Shown: positions 17,908-26,612, counted from the first letter of the stretch. The stretch: 64,000 nucleotides of DNA from an uncultured Pelagibacteraceae bacterium (GCA_902573235.1 CACGIZ010000003.1:1-64000); one strand, 5' to 3'. A program made the numbers and translations. Notes: a model not told the origin generated them from the sequence alone.

Positions 17908-18028
17908 AGCTTTAAAAAGAAATCTTGAAAATCAACCAAAACCTACAACACCTGTTAATAAGGTTCCTTCTTCAGAATTGCCTGTTGAGGAGCCTATCTC
18001 TGAAAATGAAGAGACTTTAAGCGAATAA
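17900..18028 (+). other. Out-of-frame C-terminal continuation of CarD
   Basis: In the +1 frame relative to CarD this stretch encodes [15 protein letters not shown] and then an acidic tail ending EENEETLSE-like (PISENEETLSE), closing at TAA 18026-18028. The helix-like start fits the C-terminal end of CarD proteins, which often finish with a helix containing an xDKAL-type motif. It lies directly before the terminator, leaving no room for another gene. Confidence 0.6.
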
Positions 18029-18030
18029 AA

Positions 18031-18075
18031 AAAAACGCCTCTCACACGTAAATCGTTATGAGAAGCGTTTTAATT
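18031..18075. terminator. Bidirectional intrinsic terminator between carD and the 25-aa gene
   Basis: AAACGC plus TCTCA on the left pair with TGAGA plus GCGTTT on the right around an AT-rich loop. An A-run on the left and a T-run on the right let it act on both strands. It serves CarD (plus) and the small basic gene (minus). Confidence 0.8.
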
Positions 18076-18091
18076 AAAGAATACTAAGTTA

Positions 18092-18169
18092 TTATCTTTT
18101 TCTTCTTCTTTTTTTAGCTTTCTTAGCTTTTTTCTTAGCCTTCTTTGCTTTTTTTCTTCTCTTAGGCAT
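18092..18169 (-). CDS. 25-residue Lys/Arg-rich protein
   Basis: This minus-strand frame starts MPKRRKKAKK and ends KKRRRKR. Of its 25 residues 13 are Lys, 6 Arg and 4 Ala, with no acidic residue. It has a strong Shine-Dalgarno, AAGGGAGC, about 6-8 bases before the ATG and a good terminator downstream, so it has the parts of a real, well-translated gene. The composition suggests nucleic-acid binding, like a histone H1 tail or a very small ribosomal protein. That is inference from charge only. A perfect 7-bp palindrome lies 24-40 bases upstream of the start. Confidence 0.7.
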   Translation of the reverse strand: MPKRRKKAKKAKKKAKKAKKRRRKR

Positions 18170-18192
18170 CTTTAGCTCCCTTTTTAGTTAAA

Positions 18193-18209
18193 CGAATCAA
18201 AATGATTCG
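18193..18209. promoter_or_regulatory. Palindrome upstream of the 25-aa basic gene
   Basis: CGAATCA (18193-18199) and TGATTCG (18203-18209) are exact complements around an AAA spacer. The site may be an operator or a leader hairpin of the small gene. The remaining 157 bases up to 18366 hold nothing I can identify. Confidence 0.45.
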
Positions 18210-18366
18210 CTATTAAGTTATTTTTATTTTTTTATACACGTTATGTCAATTCTTTAATTAAAGTTAGAATTTTCAAAAAAAAAAATCATAAGTTAAAAAA
18301 TTTTTTTTATTATAATGCTTAAAAAGTTAGTGTTTATGCGCTTTATATCATGTATTTAATAAAAAA

Positions 18367-20067
18367 TTAATAAAGTTTTTCTAAATCATCTTCATATCTT
18401 TCTAAAATCTTTTTTCTTTTTAATTTTAAAGTTGGTGTCAACATTCCATTTTCAATTGTAAATTCTTCTTTAATTAATTTAAATTTTTTAACTTTTTCTA
18501 CTAAAGATAAACTTTTATTCAATTTTTCTAAATAATTTTCAATTTCTTTTTTATTTTCTTCAATTTCGCTAACAATTAAAGCAACTAAATAAGTTTTTTT
18601 ATCTCCATAAACAAAGCTTTGTTTAATTTTTTCATTTAAGCATAATAAATTTTCAATTTTAGATGGTGAAATATTATCACCACCGAGATTTACTATAATT
18701 TCTTTTTTTCTATCAGTAATTTTCAAATTTCCATCCTCAGTAATCTCTCCTATATCCCCAGTGTGTAGCCAGCCATCTTTAATAATCTCATCTGTCTCTT
18801 TTTTCATATTCCAATAACCAAGCATTACATTTTCACCCTTAACTAAAATTTCACCATCCTCAGCAATCTTTACTTTGTTAGTCTTGAAGGGTAGCCCAAC
18901 CGTTTCTATTTTGATTTTTCCAGGAATATTACAACTCACAACAGGGGAAGTCTCTGTTAATCCATAACCTTGTAATGTTGGTAAACCTATAGAATTTAAA
19001 AATTCACCTATTTTTTTATCCAAAGCACCTCCTCCAGATACGAAAGCTTTTAGTTTGCCACCAAACTGTTTTTTTACTTTTCTTCGAACTAATTTTTCGC
19101 AAAAAAAATCGACAAATTTTTCACTAAGATTAAGTTTTTCTTTATTTAAATTCTTAGTTCCAAGATAGATAGTACTTTCAATCAATTTTTTTTTAAAACC
19201 TTTTTGTTTAGAGAAATTTAGAGAAATTTTGCTATATAAATTTTGATAAAATCTTGGAACAGCTGTCATAATGGTGGGTTTAGCAACCGCCATATTGGGT
19301 AATAGTTTTTCTAAACTTTCAGCATAATAAACTTTTGCTCCTAATAATATTTGAACAAATTGGACAGTATGCTCATATGAATGAGATAATGGAAGCCAAG
19401 TTAAAAAAACTGGTTTTTCATTTTTAACTAATGAGTCTAAAATTTCTTGTGCTCCCTCACAATTTGATAAGATGCCCCCATGGCTTAACATTACTCCTTT
19501 CGGATTACCTGTTGTGCCTGATGTGTAGATTATACAAGCAAGATCTTTCCTAATTATTTCCTTATTATAATTGTTAAGAATATTCAACTTGTCTCGTTCA
19601 AAATTTTTTTCCACGATTGTTTTGATGCTTTCAATTTTTTGATCAAAATTTTCGAATGAAATAACTTTAGTTTCATTTGTTATATATTTTTTAATCTTCT
19701 TAAATTGAACATCATTAGAGATTATGCATACTTTCGGTTTACAATCGTTAATTATATATTCATAATCTTTTTCTGAATATGTCGTAAATAACGGAACTGT
19801 TACACCACCTGCATTCATAATTGCTATGTCCGCAACAAGCCACTCGGGTCGATTTTCAGATAATAACACGCACCTATCTCCCTTAGACAAACATTTACTT
19901 AGATAATCAGAAAAGAAAAAAATATTATTTCTTACTTGCTCCCATGTTAAAAAATTATCATCGCTATTCTTTAACCATTTTAAAAATGGCTGATTTATAG
20001 ATTCTTTTTTTTCTTTATACTTTTCAAAAAAAAGTTCTACTAAGCTATTAATATTATTCAATTCCAT
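18367..20067 (-). CDS. AMP-binding long-chain acyl-CoA synthetase
   Basis: This 566-aa adenylate-forming enzyme activates a carboxylic acid, probably a fatty acid, to acyl-CoA through an acyl-AMP. The P-loop-like motif YTSGTTGNPKG is at 181-191, the second core motif is GYGLTETSP, and the third is GWLHTGDIG. The catalytic lysine region near the C-terminus shows TPTLKLKRKKI. The overall pattern is the FadD/FAA type seen in bacterial long-chain acyl-CoA synthetases (FAA1-like). Substrate length is not readable. It stands alone downstream of tRNA-Leu on the same strand. Confidence 0.9.
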   Translation of the reverse strand: MELNNINSLVELFFEKYKEKKESINQPFLKWLKNSDDNFLTWEQVRNNIFFFSDYLSKCLSKGDRCVLLSENRPEWLVADIAIMNAGGVTVPLFTTYSEKDYEYIINDCKPKVCIISNDVQFKKIKKYITNETKVISFENFDQKIESIKTIVEKNFERDKLNILNNYNKEIIRKDLACIIYTSGTTGNPKGVMLSHGGILSNCEGAQEILDSLVKNEKPVFLTWLPLSHSYEHTVQFVQILLGAKVYYAESLEKLLPNMAVAKPTIMTAVPRFYQNLYSKISLNFSKQKGFKKKLIESTIYLGTKNLNKEKLNLSEKFVDFFCEKLVRRKVKKQFGGKLKAFVSGGGALDKKIGEFLNSIGLPTLQGYGLTETSPVVSCNIPGKIKIETVGLPFKTNKVKIAEDGEILVKGENVMLGYWNMKKETDEIIKDGWLHTGDIGEITEDGNLKITDRKKEIIVNLGGDNISPSKIENLLCLNEKIKQSFVYGDKKTYLVALIVSEIEENKKEIENYLEKLNKSLSLVEKVKKFKLIKEEFTIENGMLTPTLKLKRKKILERYEDDLEKLY

Positions 20068-20071
20068 AACT

Positions 20072-20156
20072 TGGTGGGCGAAGAGAGAATCGAACTCTCA
20101 CTTCTTACGAAACACGATTTTGAGTCGTGCGCGTCTACCAGTTCCGCCATTCGCCC
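20072..20156 (-). tRNA. tRNA-Leu (anticodon CAA)
   Basis: On the minus strand the acceptor GGGCGAA pairs with TTCGCCC, the anticodon stem CACGA/TCGTG encloses CTCAAAA (anticodon CAA, reading UUG), and a long variable arm marks it as a class II tRNA. CCA is encoded. Confidence 0.96.
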
Positions 20157-20215
20157 ATAATTGTTTATTAATTAATTAAATAGTATAAGAACTAAAATTA
20201 TATTAAAACCAAAAA

Positions 20216-20821
20216 ATGTTTAACAATCTGTATAAAAAGTGTTTAGATCTAGCAGCACATAAAAGTTCCAAATATTATTTAGCATTAGTTTCATTTATTG
20301 AAAGTTCCTTTTTCCCAATTCCTCCTGATGTAATGATAGTACCTATGGTGATCTCAAAAAAAAATGATTTTATAAAAATTTTTCTAATCGCAACAATATT
20401 TTCTGTATTAGGTGGTGTAATGGGTTATTTTCTAGGAGCTTTTTTTTTCGATGTCGGTATGCAAATAATGAATTTTTATGGATATGAAAATAAACTAATT
20501 GAACTTAAAAATAATTTAATAAGTAGCAGTGGTTTTTACGCTTGGTTAAGCATACTTTTTCTAGCTGGTTTTACTCCTTTACCTTACAAAGTTTTTACAA
20601 TAGCTAGTGGTTTAATAGGTTTTAATATTTTAGTTTTCATTTTTATAAGCCTAATCTCTAGAGGATTCCGGTTTTTTTTAGTGTCCTATCTTTCATTCAA
20701 ACTTGGACATCTTTTTACAGAATTTATGGAGCAACATAGTTCTAAATGGTTTACAATTATTGGAATATTAATTGTTATAATTGGAATAATAATTTATCTA
20801 ATTTTTAAGTCAGATGTATAA
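20216..20821 (+). CDS. DedA/YqaA-family membrane protein
   Basis: This 201-aa protein belongs to the DedA (SNARE-associated, VTT-domain) family. It shows the amphipathic re-entrant region with FFPIPPDVMIVPM near residues 33-45 and the later FLAGFTPLPYKVFTIASG, both typical of YqaA-type members. DedA proteins are implicated in lipid-carrier or phospholipid flipping and envelope homeostasis; the exact substrate is unknown here. It is the first of three overlapping genes (dsbB, coq7); the overlap with dsbB is 8 bases. Confidence 0.88.
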   Translation: MFNNLYKKCLDLAAHKSSKYYLALVSFIESSFFPIPPDVMIVPMVISKKNDFIKIFLIATIFSVLGGVMGYFLGAFFFDVGMQIMNFYGYENKLIELKNNLISSSGFYAWLSILFLAGFTPLPYKVFTIASGLIGFNILVFIFISLISRGFRFFLVSYLSFKLGHLFTEFMEQHSSKWFTIIGILIVIIGIIIYLIFKSDV

Positions 20822-21308
20822 TTTAAAAATAGATACATATTTTAAGATAATTTTTACTATCAGCTTATTTTCCATCATTGCGGCTTTTTTTATTGAATAT
20901 GTTTTAGGACACCAGCCTTGTAATCTATGCCTTATGCAAAGAATACCATATGGATTAAGTATATTTTTAATAATTTTAAATTATTTATTAAAAAAAAATG
21001 AGCAATTTATGATTTTATTATTGATTTTAATATTTTCTTTTTCTTTCTTAATATCTTTTTACCACTTTGGAATTGAGCAAGGTTTTTTTAGAGAGTCTAG
21101 TGTTTGCGGTTTAAATAGCACATCTGAAATAATTTCAAAAGAGGAGATACTAAAACAATTAAATGAAAAAAATATTAGTTGTAAAGATGTGACATTTAGA
21201 GTTTTTGGATTATCCCTAACTACCTTTAATATAGTAACAAGTTTATTTTTAAGTATTTTATTAATCAGTATGTTTAGAAATTATGACAAATTTAAAAAAC
21301 AAAGTTGA
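20814..21308 (+). CDS. dsbB: Disulfide bond formation protein DsbB
   Basis: This 164-aa inner-membrane protein reoxidises DsbA and passes electrons to quinone. The quinone-proximal redox pair is C36/C39 in PCNLCLMQR, and the second periplasmic pair is C98 and C123. Four hydrophobic helices are visible. No dsbA is in the window. The gene overlaps coq7, a ubiquinone-synthesis gene, by 26 bases, giving a loose functional link through the quinone pool. Confidence 0.93.
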   Translation: MYNLKIDTYFKIIFTISLFSIIAAFFIEYVLGHQPCNLCLMQRIPYGLSIFLIILNYLLKKNEQFMILLLILIFSFSFLISFYHFGIEQGFFRESSVCGLNSTSEIISKEEILKQLNEKNISCKDVTFRVFGLSLTTFNIVTSLFLSILLISMFRNYDKFKKQS

Positions 21309-21813
21309 AGAATTTATAAGAGTTGATCACGCTGGTGAAAGAGGGGCAGTAAAAATTTATGAGGGTCAATTATTAGCATTGAATACTTTAGTAAAAGACG
21401 AAAATCTCAAAAAAACTATCGAAGAAATGAGAGTTCATGAAAAAGAACATTGTGAATTTTTTGAAAAAGAAATCAAAAAAAGAAAAATTAAACCTACTAA
21501 ATTTCTTCCGCTTTGGGATTTATTAGGTGTGGGTTTAGGGTTTGGTTCAACAATCTTAGGAAAAAAAGCTGCAATGCTATGTACAGCTTCGGTAGAAGAA
21601 GTAATAGATGAACATTATCAAAATCAAATCAATCAACTTGGTTATGATGAAAAGAATTTGAAAAAAAAAATTATTAAATTTAGACAAGATGAATTAGATC
21701 ATAAAGATATTGCTTATGAAAAAGGGGCTACCAAAAAAGGTTTGTACTCTATTATGGATAAAATAATTAAAGCAGGATCAAAATTAGCAATAAATATCTC
21801 TGAAAAAATTTAA
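21283..21813 (+). CDS. coq7: 3-demethoxyubiquinone 3-hydroxylase Coq7
   Basis: This 176-aa di-iron monooxygenase performs the last ring hydroxylation of ubiquinone. The iron ligands sit in DHAGERGAVKIYEGQ, RVHEKEHCEFF, EEVIDEHY and DELDHKDIA, the full set for the family. It is a short, single-domain alphaproteobacterial/mitochondrial-type Coq7. Translation is probably coupled to dsbB through the 26-base overlap. Confidence 0.95.
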   Translation: MTNLKNKVEEFIRVDHAGERGAVKIYEGQLLALNTLVKDENLKKTIEEMRVHEKEHCEFFEKEIKKRKIKPTKFLPLWDLLGVGLGFGSTILGKKAAMLCTASVEEVIDEHYQNQINQLGYDEKNLKKKIIKFRQDELDHKDIAYEKGATKKGLYSIMDKIIKAGSKLAINISEKI

Positions 21814-21815
21814 TT

Positions 21816-22385
21816 TTAAGCTTGTAATTCTACATCCCAATATAAATAATCCATCCAACTTTTGTGTAAATAATTTGGAGGAAAATTTTTTCCGTTTCGA
21901 TGAAGATCTTCAGTAGACGGTTGATAAGGATATTGGTTTAACTTCATTCCAGATAATTTTAATAACTTACCACCTTTTTTTACGTTACAAGCTGAGCAAG
22001 CTGTAACAACATTATCCCAATTAGTTTCACCGCCCTTAGATCTTGGTAGTAAATGATCAAATGTTAACTCTTCTCTACTACCACAATATTGACATGAAAA
22101 TTTATCTCTTAAGAAAACATTAAATCTCGTAAAACTTGGCTTTGATTGTGGAACAATATAATCTTTTAAAGCTATCACGCTTGGTAATTTCATATTAAAA
22201 GATGGACTTCTAACTACTCTTTCATAGTTACTAACTATAACCACCCTATCTAAAAAAACAGATTTCACCGTATCTTGCCATGACCATAATGATAAAGGAT
22301 AATAACTTAGAGGTCTATAATCTGCATTTAATACTAATGCGGGGCATTTCTCTAAAGAGACATTTTGTTCGATAAAGCTATTCAT
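21816..22385 (-). CDS. HNH endonuclease family protein
   Basis: This 189-aa protein has a C-terminal HNH domain: zinc pair CQYC, then TFDHLLPRSKGGETNWDN, then a second zinc pair CSAC. The N-terminal half, LVLNADYRPLSYYPLSLWSW, is typical of the conserved alphaproteobacterial housekeeping HNH family. It probably nicks or cleaves DNA, but the role is not established. It is not accompanied by a methylase or phage genes. It converges on coq7 with a 2-base gap. Confidence 0.88.
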   Translation of the reverse strand: MNSFIEQNVSLEKCPALVLNADYRPLSYYPLSLWSWQDTVKSVFLDRVVIVSNYERVVRSPSFNMKLPSVIALKDYIVPQSKPSFTRFNVFLRDKFSCQYCGSREELTFDHLLPRSKGGETNWDNVVTACSACNVKKGGKLLKLSGMKLNQYPYQPSTEDLHRNGKNFPPNYLHKSWMDYLYWDVELQA

Positions 22386-22433
22386 AATTAAATTTTAACT
22401 TAAATAAAAAATTATTTCAACACTAAGCAATTA

Positions 22434-23084
22434 TTATATTTTTTTCAAAATATAATTTAATGCAAGACTAGATGCCTCAATAGGAATATGATGGTCACAA
22501 TTTTTAATAAGATGTGTCTCTATTTCTACATTATTTCTAATAAAAAAATCTTTAGCTTCCAACATAAAGTGAGGTGAGACAACTTGGTCAGAATCGCCAT
22601 GTATCAGTAAAGTGTTAGTCGAAACTTTTTTTCTATTTAGAAGATTCTCTTGATCTATTATTTTTCCGGAAAATCCTATTATACAATTGTATTCATCCTC
22701 TGATGTAAGGCCTAAATTTATAGACATCATACAACCCTGACTAAATCCTGATAATATAATTTTTTTATTTTCTAAGTTGAATTTTGTTTTTATTTCACTA
22801 ATAAACTTAATTAGTTTTTTTTCAGCATTAATAGATTGTTCTAAAATATATTTTGGATCATCCTTAGTTAAGTCAAACCATTGAAAACCAGATGGATTAA
22901 TGGAACATTTTTCATGACCATTCGGACAAATAAAAATCGTATTTGGCAAATGTCTTTTCCAATTTAATGACAACATACTTATATCTTTTCCATCACCTCC
23001 ATAACCATGAAGTAAAATAATTGCATTTTTAATATTCGCTTTATCCTCAGGGTAGATAATGGTTGAATCTAGACAAAATGTCAT
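22434..23084 (-). CDS. Phospholipase/carboxylesterase, alpha/beta hydrolase
   Basis: This 216-aa hydrolase has the oxyanion-hole motif LLHGYGGDG, the nucleophile elbow GFSQG (Ser115), a likely acid Asp166 in HGDSDQVV, and a catalytic His near 198 (CDHHIP). That is the phospholipase/carboxylesterase (acyl-protein thioesterase-like) family pattern. The substrate is probably a small ester or lysophospholipid and cannot be defined further. It shows no signal peptide, so it is cytoplasmic. Confidence 0.9.
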   Translation of the reverse strand: MTFCLDSTIIYPEDKANIKNAIILLHGYGGDGKDISMLSLNWKRHLPNTIFICPNGHEKCSINPSGFQWFDLTKDDPKYILEQSINAEKKLIKFISEIKTKFNLENKKIILSGFSQGCMMSINLGLTSEDEYNCIIGFSGKIIDQENLLNRKKVSTNTLLIHGDSDQVVSPHFMLEAKDFFIRNNVEIETHLIKNCDHHIPIEASSLALNYILKKI

Positions 23085-23133
23085 ACTTAATTAATTATGT
23101 TTTTTTATTTTTAAAACACCTTACAATACAATT

Positions 23134-23337
23134 ATGATTTCCGGAATATTACTAAAAGTTTTATCGATCGCTTTATTACTTGCGGTCGGTATAGTGCTGA
23201 TCCTGGGAATTGGTACTTTGTTCAAAGGTGGAGAAACAAGTAAAAAGTATTCTAACAAATTAATGCAATTGAGAGTTTTATTACAATTTATAGCAATTAT
23301 AGCCTTAGTTGGTTTTGCATACTTTTTTAAAAATTAA
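23134..23337 (+). CDS. HIG1-domain twin-transmembrane protein
   Basis: This 67-aa protein has two membrane helices separated by a short polar loop, GGETSKKYSNKLMQLRVLLQ, the hallmark of the HIG1 (hypoxia-induced) family. Mitochondrial HIG1 proteins (Rcf1/Rcf2) assist cytochrome c oxidase and its supercomplexes. A similar role in the bacterial respiratory chain is plausible but inferred. It stands between an esterase and a thioredoxin-like gene and ends with a 4-base overlap on the convergent tlpA-like gene. Confidence 0.8.
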   Translation: MISGILLKVLSIALLLAVGIVLILGIGTLFKGGETSKKYSNKLMQLRVLLQFIAIIALVGFAYFFKN

Positions 23338-23843
23338 TTATATTTGTTTAACCATTTTATAAATTTTTCATCTTTAAAATCAACCGAACCAATAATTCTT
23401 GCAAATTCTAATCCATCTTTATTAATTAAAATAGTTGTTGGAATCCCTCTAAGCTGTAATTCTTTTGGTAAATTTATTGATGAAATAAAATAAATTTCCA
23501 AATTTTTTATTGAAAGATCTTCAAAAAAATTTTGAGTTTTTTTTAAATTTTCTTGGCCAATATTTATTGGAAAAATTTTTAAATTATTCAATTTTTCATT
23601 ACTTTGTAGTTGATCTAAAGAGGGCATTTCTTCTTTGCACGGAGCACACCAGGTTGCCCAAAAATTCAATAAAACTAAATTACCTTTATAATCATCTAAG
23701 TTTAATTCATCATTTTTCGTGTTTAAAAAGGTTATAGCATCATACTTTTTCAGCTTATCGTAAATAACAAGGTTCTTAATTTCAATAGTTTCATCTGCAA
23801 CAGAATTTGATATTAAAAAAATAAATATTATTAAAAATCTCAT
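23334..23843 (-). CDS. TlpA-like thioredoxin-fold protein, exported
   Basis: This 169-aa protein begins with a signal peptide (about 1-16) followed by a thioredoxin fold. The redox motif WCAPC (C66, C69) lies in NFWATWCAPCKEEM, as in TlpA/ResA proteins. A cis-proline region is visible in QLRGIPTTILI. It probably reduces disulfides in the periplasm, for example during cytochrome c or oxidase maturation. A cytochrome role would fit the nearby HIG1 gene, but that is inference. Only 24 bases separate it from the divergent argH. Confidence 0.88.
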   Translation of the reverse strand: MRFLIIFIFLISNSVADETIEIKNLVIYDKLKKYDAITFLNTKNDELNLDDYKGNLVLLNFWATWCAPCKEEMPSLDQLQSNEKLNNLKIFPINIGQENLKKTQNFFEDLSIKNLEIYFISSINLPKELQLRGIPTTILINKDGLEFARIIGSVDFKDEKFIKWLNKYN

Positions 23844-23867
23844 ATTAAAAAGGTATAATTAATTATC

Positions 23868-25262
23868 ATGGTAAAAAATAAAAACAACCGGACAATATGG
23901 GGAAATAGAATTAAGAATAAAAATTCTTCCTTTTTTCAAAAAATTTCAACTTCAATTGATATCGATAAAAGACTTTATGAGGAAGATATAACAGGATCTA
24001 TTGTTCATACAGAAATGCTTTTCAAACAAAGAATAATATCTTTTAAAACAAAAAATAAAATTATTTATGGTTTAAACAAAATTAAAAAAGAAATTTCTAA
24101 TAAAAAATTTGAATTCAGTAAAAAATATGAAGACATACACATGAATATTGAAAAAAGACTTTTTGAAATAATTGGAGAAGAAGCTGGATTTGTTCATACT
24201 GGAAGATCAAGAAATGATCAAGTAATCACTGATTTAAAAATTTGGATGAGATCAGCAATAATAGATATTAATTCAAATATTGATAGAATAATTAAAAGCT
24301 CTTTAAAATTGGCAGAAAAAAATATTTATACAGTTATGCCTGGTTTTACTCATTTAAAAAATGCTCAACCAATTTCTTTTGCCCATTATTTGATGGCATA
24401 TGTTGAGATGTTTTATCGAGATAAGAATAGATTCAAAAATAGTTTAGAGATTTTAAATGAAAATCCTTTAGGTGTCGCTGCATTAGCAGGAACATCGTTT
24501 AATATTGATAGAAACTATACAACTAAAAAACTTGGATTTAAAAAACCAACTAATAATTCCATTGATACCGTTTCAGATCGAGATTTTGTTTTAGATTTTT
24601 TATATAACATTTCAGTTTGCTCAATGCATATCTCAAGAATTTCTGAAGAACTAATAATTTGGAACTCTGAAGGTTTTAATTTGATAAATTTGTCTGATAA
24701 AGTTGTGACTGGTTCATCAATAATGCCTCAAAAAAAAAATCCAGACTATTTAGAGTTTTTAAGAGGCAAATCTGGAAGTACTTTTGGAAATTTAATTTCT
24801 ATGCTCACAATATTGAAAGGCTTGCCTTTGTCATATTTCAAAGACTTACAAGATGATAAGGAAATTGTATTCAAATCAAAAGATACACTAATTAACTCTC
24901 TCAAAATATTTGATCAAATTCTTAAAAACTTATATCCAAATAAAAAGAGGATGCTTCAACTTGCAAGCTCAGGTTATATAACAGCAACAGATTTAGCTGA
25001 TCATCTTGTTAAACAGCATTCAATGCCATTTAGAAAAGCTTATCAAAAAACAACAGCGATAGTAAATTTTGCTGAAAAAAAAAATAAACAACTTAATGAG
25101 TTAACACTGGATGAATTTAGAAAATTTGAACCAAAATTAACAAATGACGTATTTTATGTTTTAAATTTAGAATATTCTATTAAATCTAAAAAATCTTATG
25201 GTGGTACTTCTTTTGATAATGTCAAAAAAATGATATTGAAATATAAGAGACATAATGATTAA
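23868..25262 (+). CDS. argH: Argininosuccinate lyase
   Basis: This 464-aa fumarase/aspartase-superfamily enzyme splits argininosuccinate into arginine and fumarate, the last step of arginine synthesis. It carries the signature GSSIMPQKKNP (about 278-288) and the substrate-binding HTGRSRNDQV near 110. The length is normal. It leads the conserved alphaproteobacterial order argH-lptM-lysA, with overlaps at both junctions. Confidence 0.97.
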   Translation: MVKNKNNRTIWGNRIKNKNSSFFQKISTSIDIDKRLYEEDITGSIVHTEMLFKQRIISFKTKNKIIYGLNKIKKEISNKKFEFSKKYEDIHMNIEKRLFEIIGEEAGFVHTGRSRNDQVITDLKIWMRSAIIDINSNIDRIIKSSLKLAEKNIYTVMPGFTHLKNAQPISFAHYLMAYVEMFYRDKNRFKNSLEILNENPLGVAALAGTSFNIDRNYTTKKLGFKKPTNNSIDTVSDRDFVLDFLYNISVCSMHISRISEELIIWNSEGFNLINLSDKVVTGSSIMPQKKNPDYLEFLRGKSGSTFGNLISMLTILKGLPLSYFKDLQDDKEIVFKSKDTLINSLKIFDQILKNLYPNKKRMLQLASSGYITATDLADHLVKQHSMPFRKAYQKTTAIVNFAEKKNKQLNELTLDEFRKFEPKLTNDVFYVLNLEYSIKSKKSYGGTSFDNVKKMILKYKRHND

Positions 25263-25386
25263 AAATTTATTATTATTTTGTGCTGTAATTTTTATAATTT
25301 CTTCTTGTGGAAAAAAGGGAGATCCTTTTTACAAGGATCCTGAAACAAAATCAAAAAATTACATTCACAATGTGAAAATCATTTAA
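25255..25386 (+). CDS. lptM: Small lipoprotein, LptM-like
   Basis: This 43-aa precursor has a hydrophobic signal ending in ISSC, with Cys18 as the lipidated residue, followed by GKKGDP, the hallmark of LptM (YifL) lipoproteins. LptM stabilises the LPS translocon LptD-LptE in E. coli; the function in this organism is inferred. Placement between argH (8-base overlap) and lysA (TAATG overlap) is the standard alphaproteobacterial position and supports the call despite the small size. Confidence 0.88.
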   Translation: MIKNLLLFCAVIFIISSCGKKGDPFYKDPETKSKNYIHNVKII

Positions 25387-26600
25387 TGATATATATTAAT
25401 AAAAAACTTCGAATTGAGAATATAAACTTAGTAAATATAGCGAAAAAATATGGAACGCCTGCATATTGTTATTCTTATAATCAACTGAAAGATAATATTA
25501 GTAGTTTCAAGAGAAATTTTGCATCTTTTTCACCAATAATTTGTTTTGCAGTTAAATCAAACACTAATTTAAGATTATTAAAAGAAATAAAAAAATTTGG
25601 ATTAGGTGCAGATGTAGTATCACAAGGTGAATTGATGATGGCAATCAAGGCTGGTATTAATCCAAAAAAAATTGTTTTTTCTGGCGTAGGTAAATCAACA
25701 AGTGAGATTACATATGCAATAGATAAAAGAATATTATTGCTAAATGCTGAATCAATGAGTGAAATCAAAAAGATTGATAAAATTGCAAGGTCAAAAAATA
25801 GAAAAGTTAAAGTTGGATTGAGATTAAATCCAAATACTGATGCAAAGACTTTAAGTCAAATATCTACAGGAAAAAAAGAAAACAAATTTGGTGTTAATGA
25901 AAAAACATTTATTGAACTAGTAAAATATTGTAAAAATTCAAAAAACCTAGATTTGCAATGCCTTAGTGTTCATATCGGAAGTCAAATTTTAAATTATAGA
26001 CCATATGAAAAAATGCTAAAGGTAATCGATAAAATTATTTCTAAAGTTAATTATAAATTTGAATTTATAGATCTTGGAGGAGGTATGGGAATATCATATA
26101 CTGACAAAACTAAACAACTAAATTATAGAAAATATAACATCGCTATAAAAAAATTCCTAAAAAAACATAATTCGAAAATAATATTTGAGCCTGGTAGATC
26201 TATAATTGGAAATGTTGGAACCTTAATTTCTAGAATAATTTACATAAAACGAAATGAGAAAAAAAATTTTATTATTTTGGATGCTGGTATGAACGACTTG
26301 ATAAGACCAGCTTTATACGGAGCTTTTCATAATATAGTTCCAACAATACGAAAACAAAGAAAAGTAAAAAAAATAACTGAGTTTGTGGGACCTATCTGTG
26401 AAAGTACAGACAAATTTTTATCATTAAAAAAATTTCAAGAATTAAATGAAAATGATATTATAGCAATATGTGATGTTGGTGCATATGGTATGTCTTTGAG
26501 TTCTAATTATAATTTAAGACCAAAACCTATAGAATTATTAATTGAAGGATCAAAAATAAAAGTTATAAGAAAAAGACAAAAATATACAGATTTTATTTAG
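25386..26600 (+). CDS. lysA: Diaminopimelate decarboxylase
   Basis: This 404-aa PLP enzyme converts meso-diaminopimelate to lysine. The PLP-binding lysine is Lys57 in CFAVKSN. The phosphate-binding glycines are in DLGGGMGI, with EPGRSI downstream, and the active-site cysteine/acid motif is CESTD. It is alanine-racemase-fold type. The start is fixed by the one-base overlap with the lptM stop. Confidence 0.96.
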   Translation: MIYINKKLRIENINLVNIAKKYGTPAYCYSYNQLKDNISSFKRNFASFSPIICFAVKSNTNLRLLKEIKKFGLGADVVSQGELMMAIKAGINPKKIVFSGVGKSTSEITYAIDKRILLLNAESMSEIKKIDKIARSKNRKVKVGLRLNPNTDAKTLSQISTGKKENKFGVNEKTFIELVKYCKNSKNLDLQCLSVHIGSQILNYRPYEKMLKVIDKIISKVNYKFEFIDLGGGMGISYTDKTKQLNYRKYNIAIKKFLKKHNSKIIFEPGRSIIGNVGTLISRIIYIKRNEKKNFIILDAGMNDLIRPALYGAFHNIVPTIRKQRKVKKITEFVGPICESTDKFLSLKKFQELNENDIIAICDVGAYGMSLSSNYNLRPKPIELLIEGSKIKVIRKRQKYTDFI

Positions 26601-26612
26601 CTTTCATCAATA

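Noticed and set aside
21816-22385. HNH nuclease as a mobile or defence element
   Set aside because: No methylase, integrase or repeats around it, and the N-terminal half matches a widespread chromosomal alphaproteobacterial family.
25310-25345. GGATCC-flanked inverted repeat (GGGAGATCC...GGATCC) as a terminator between argH and lysA
   Set aside because: It lies inside the lptM coding sequence and lacks a T-run; the codons explain it.
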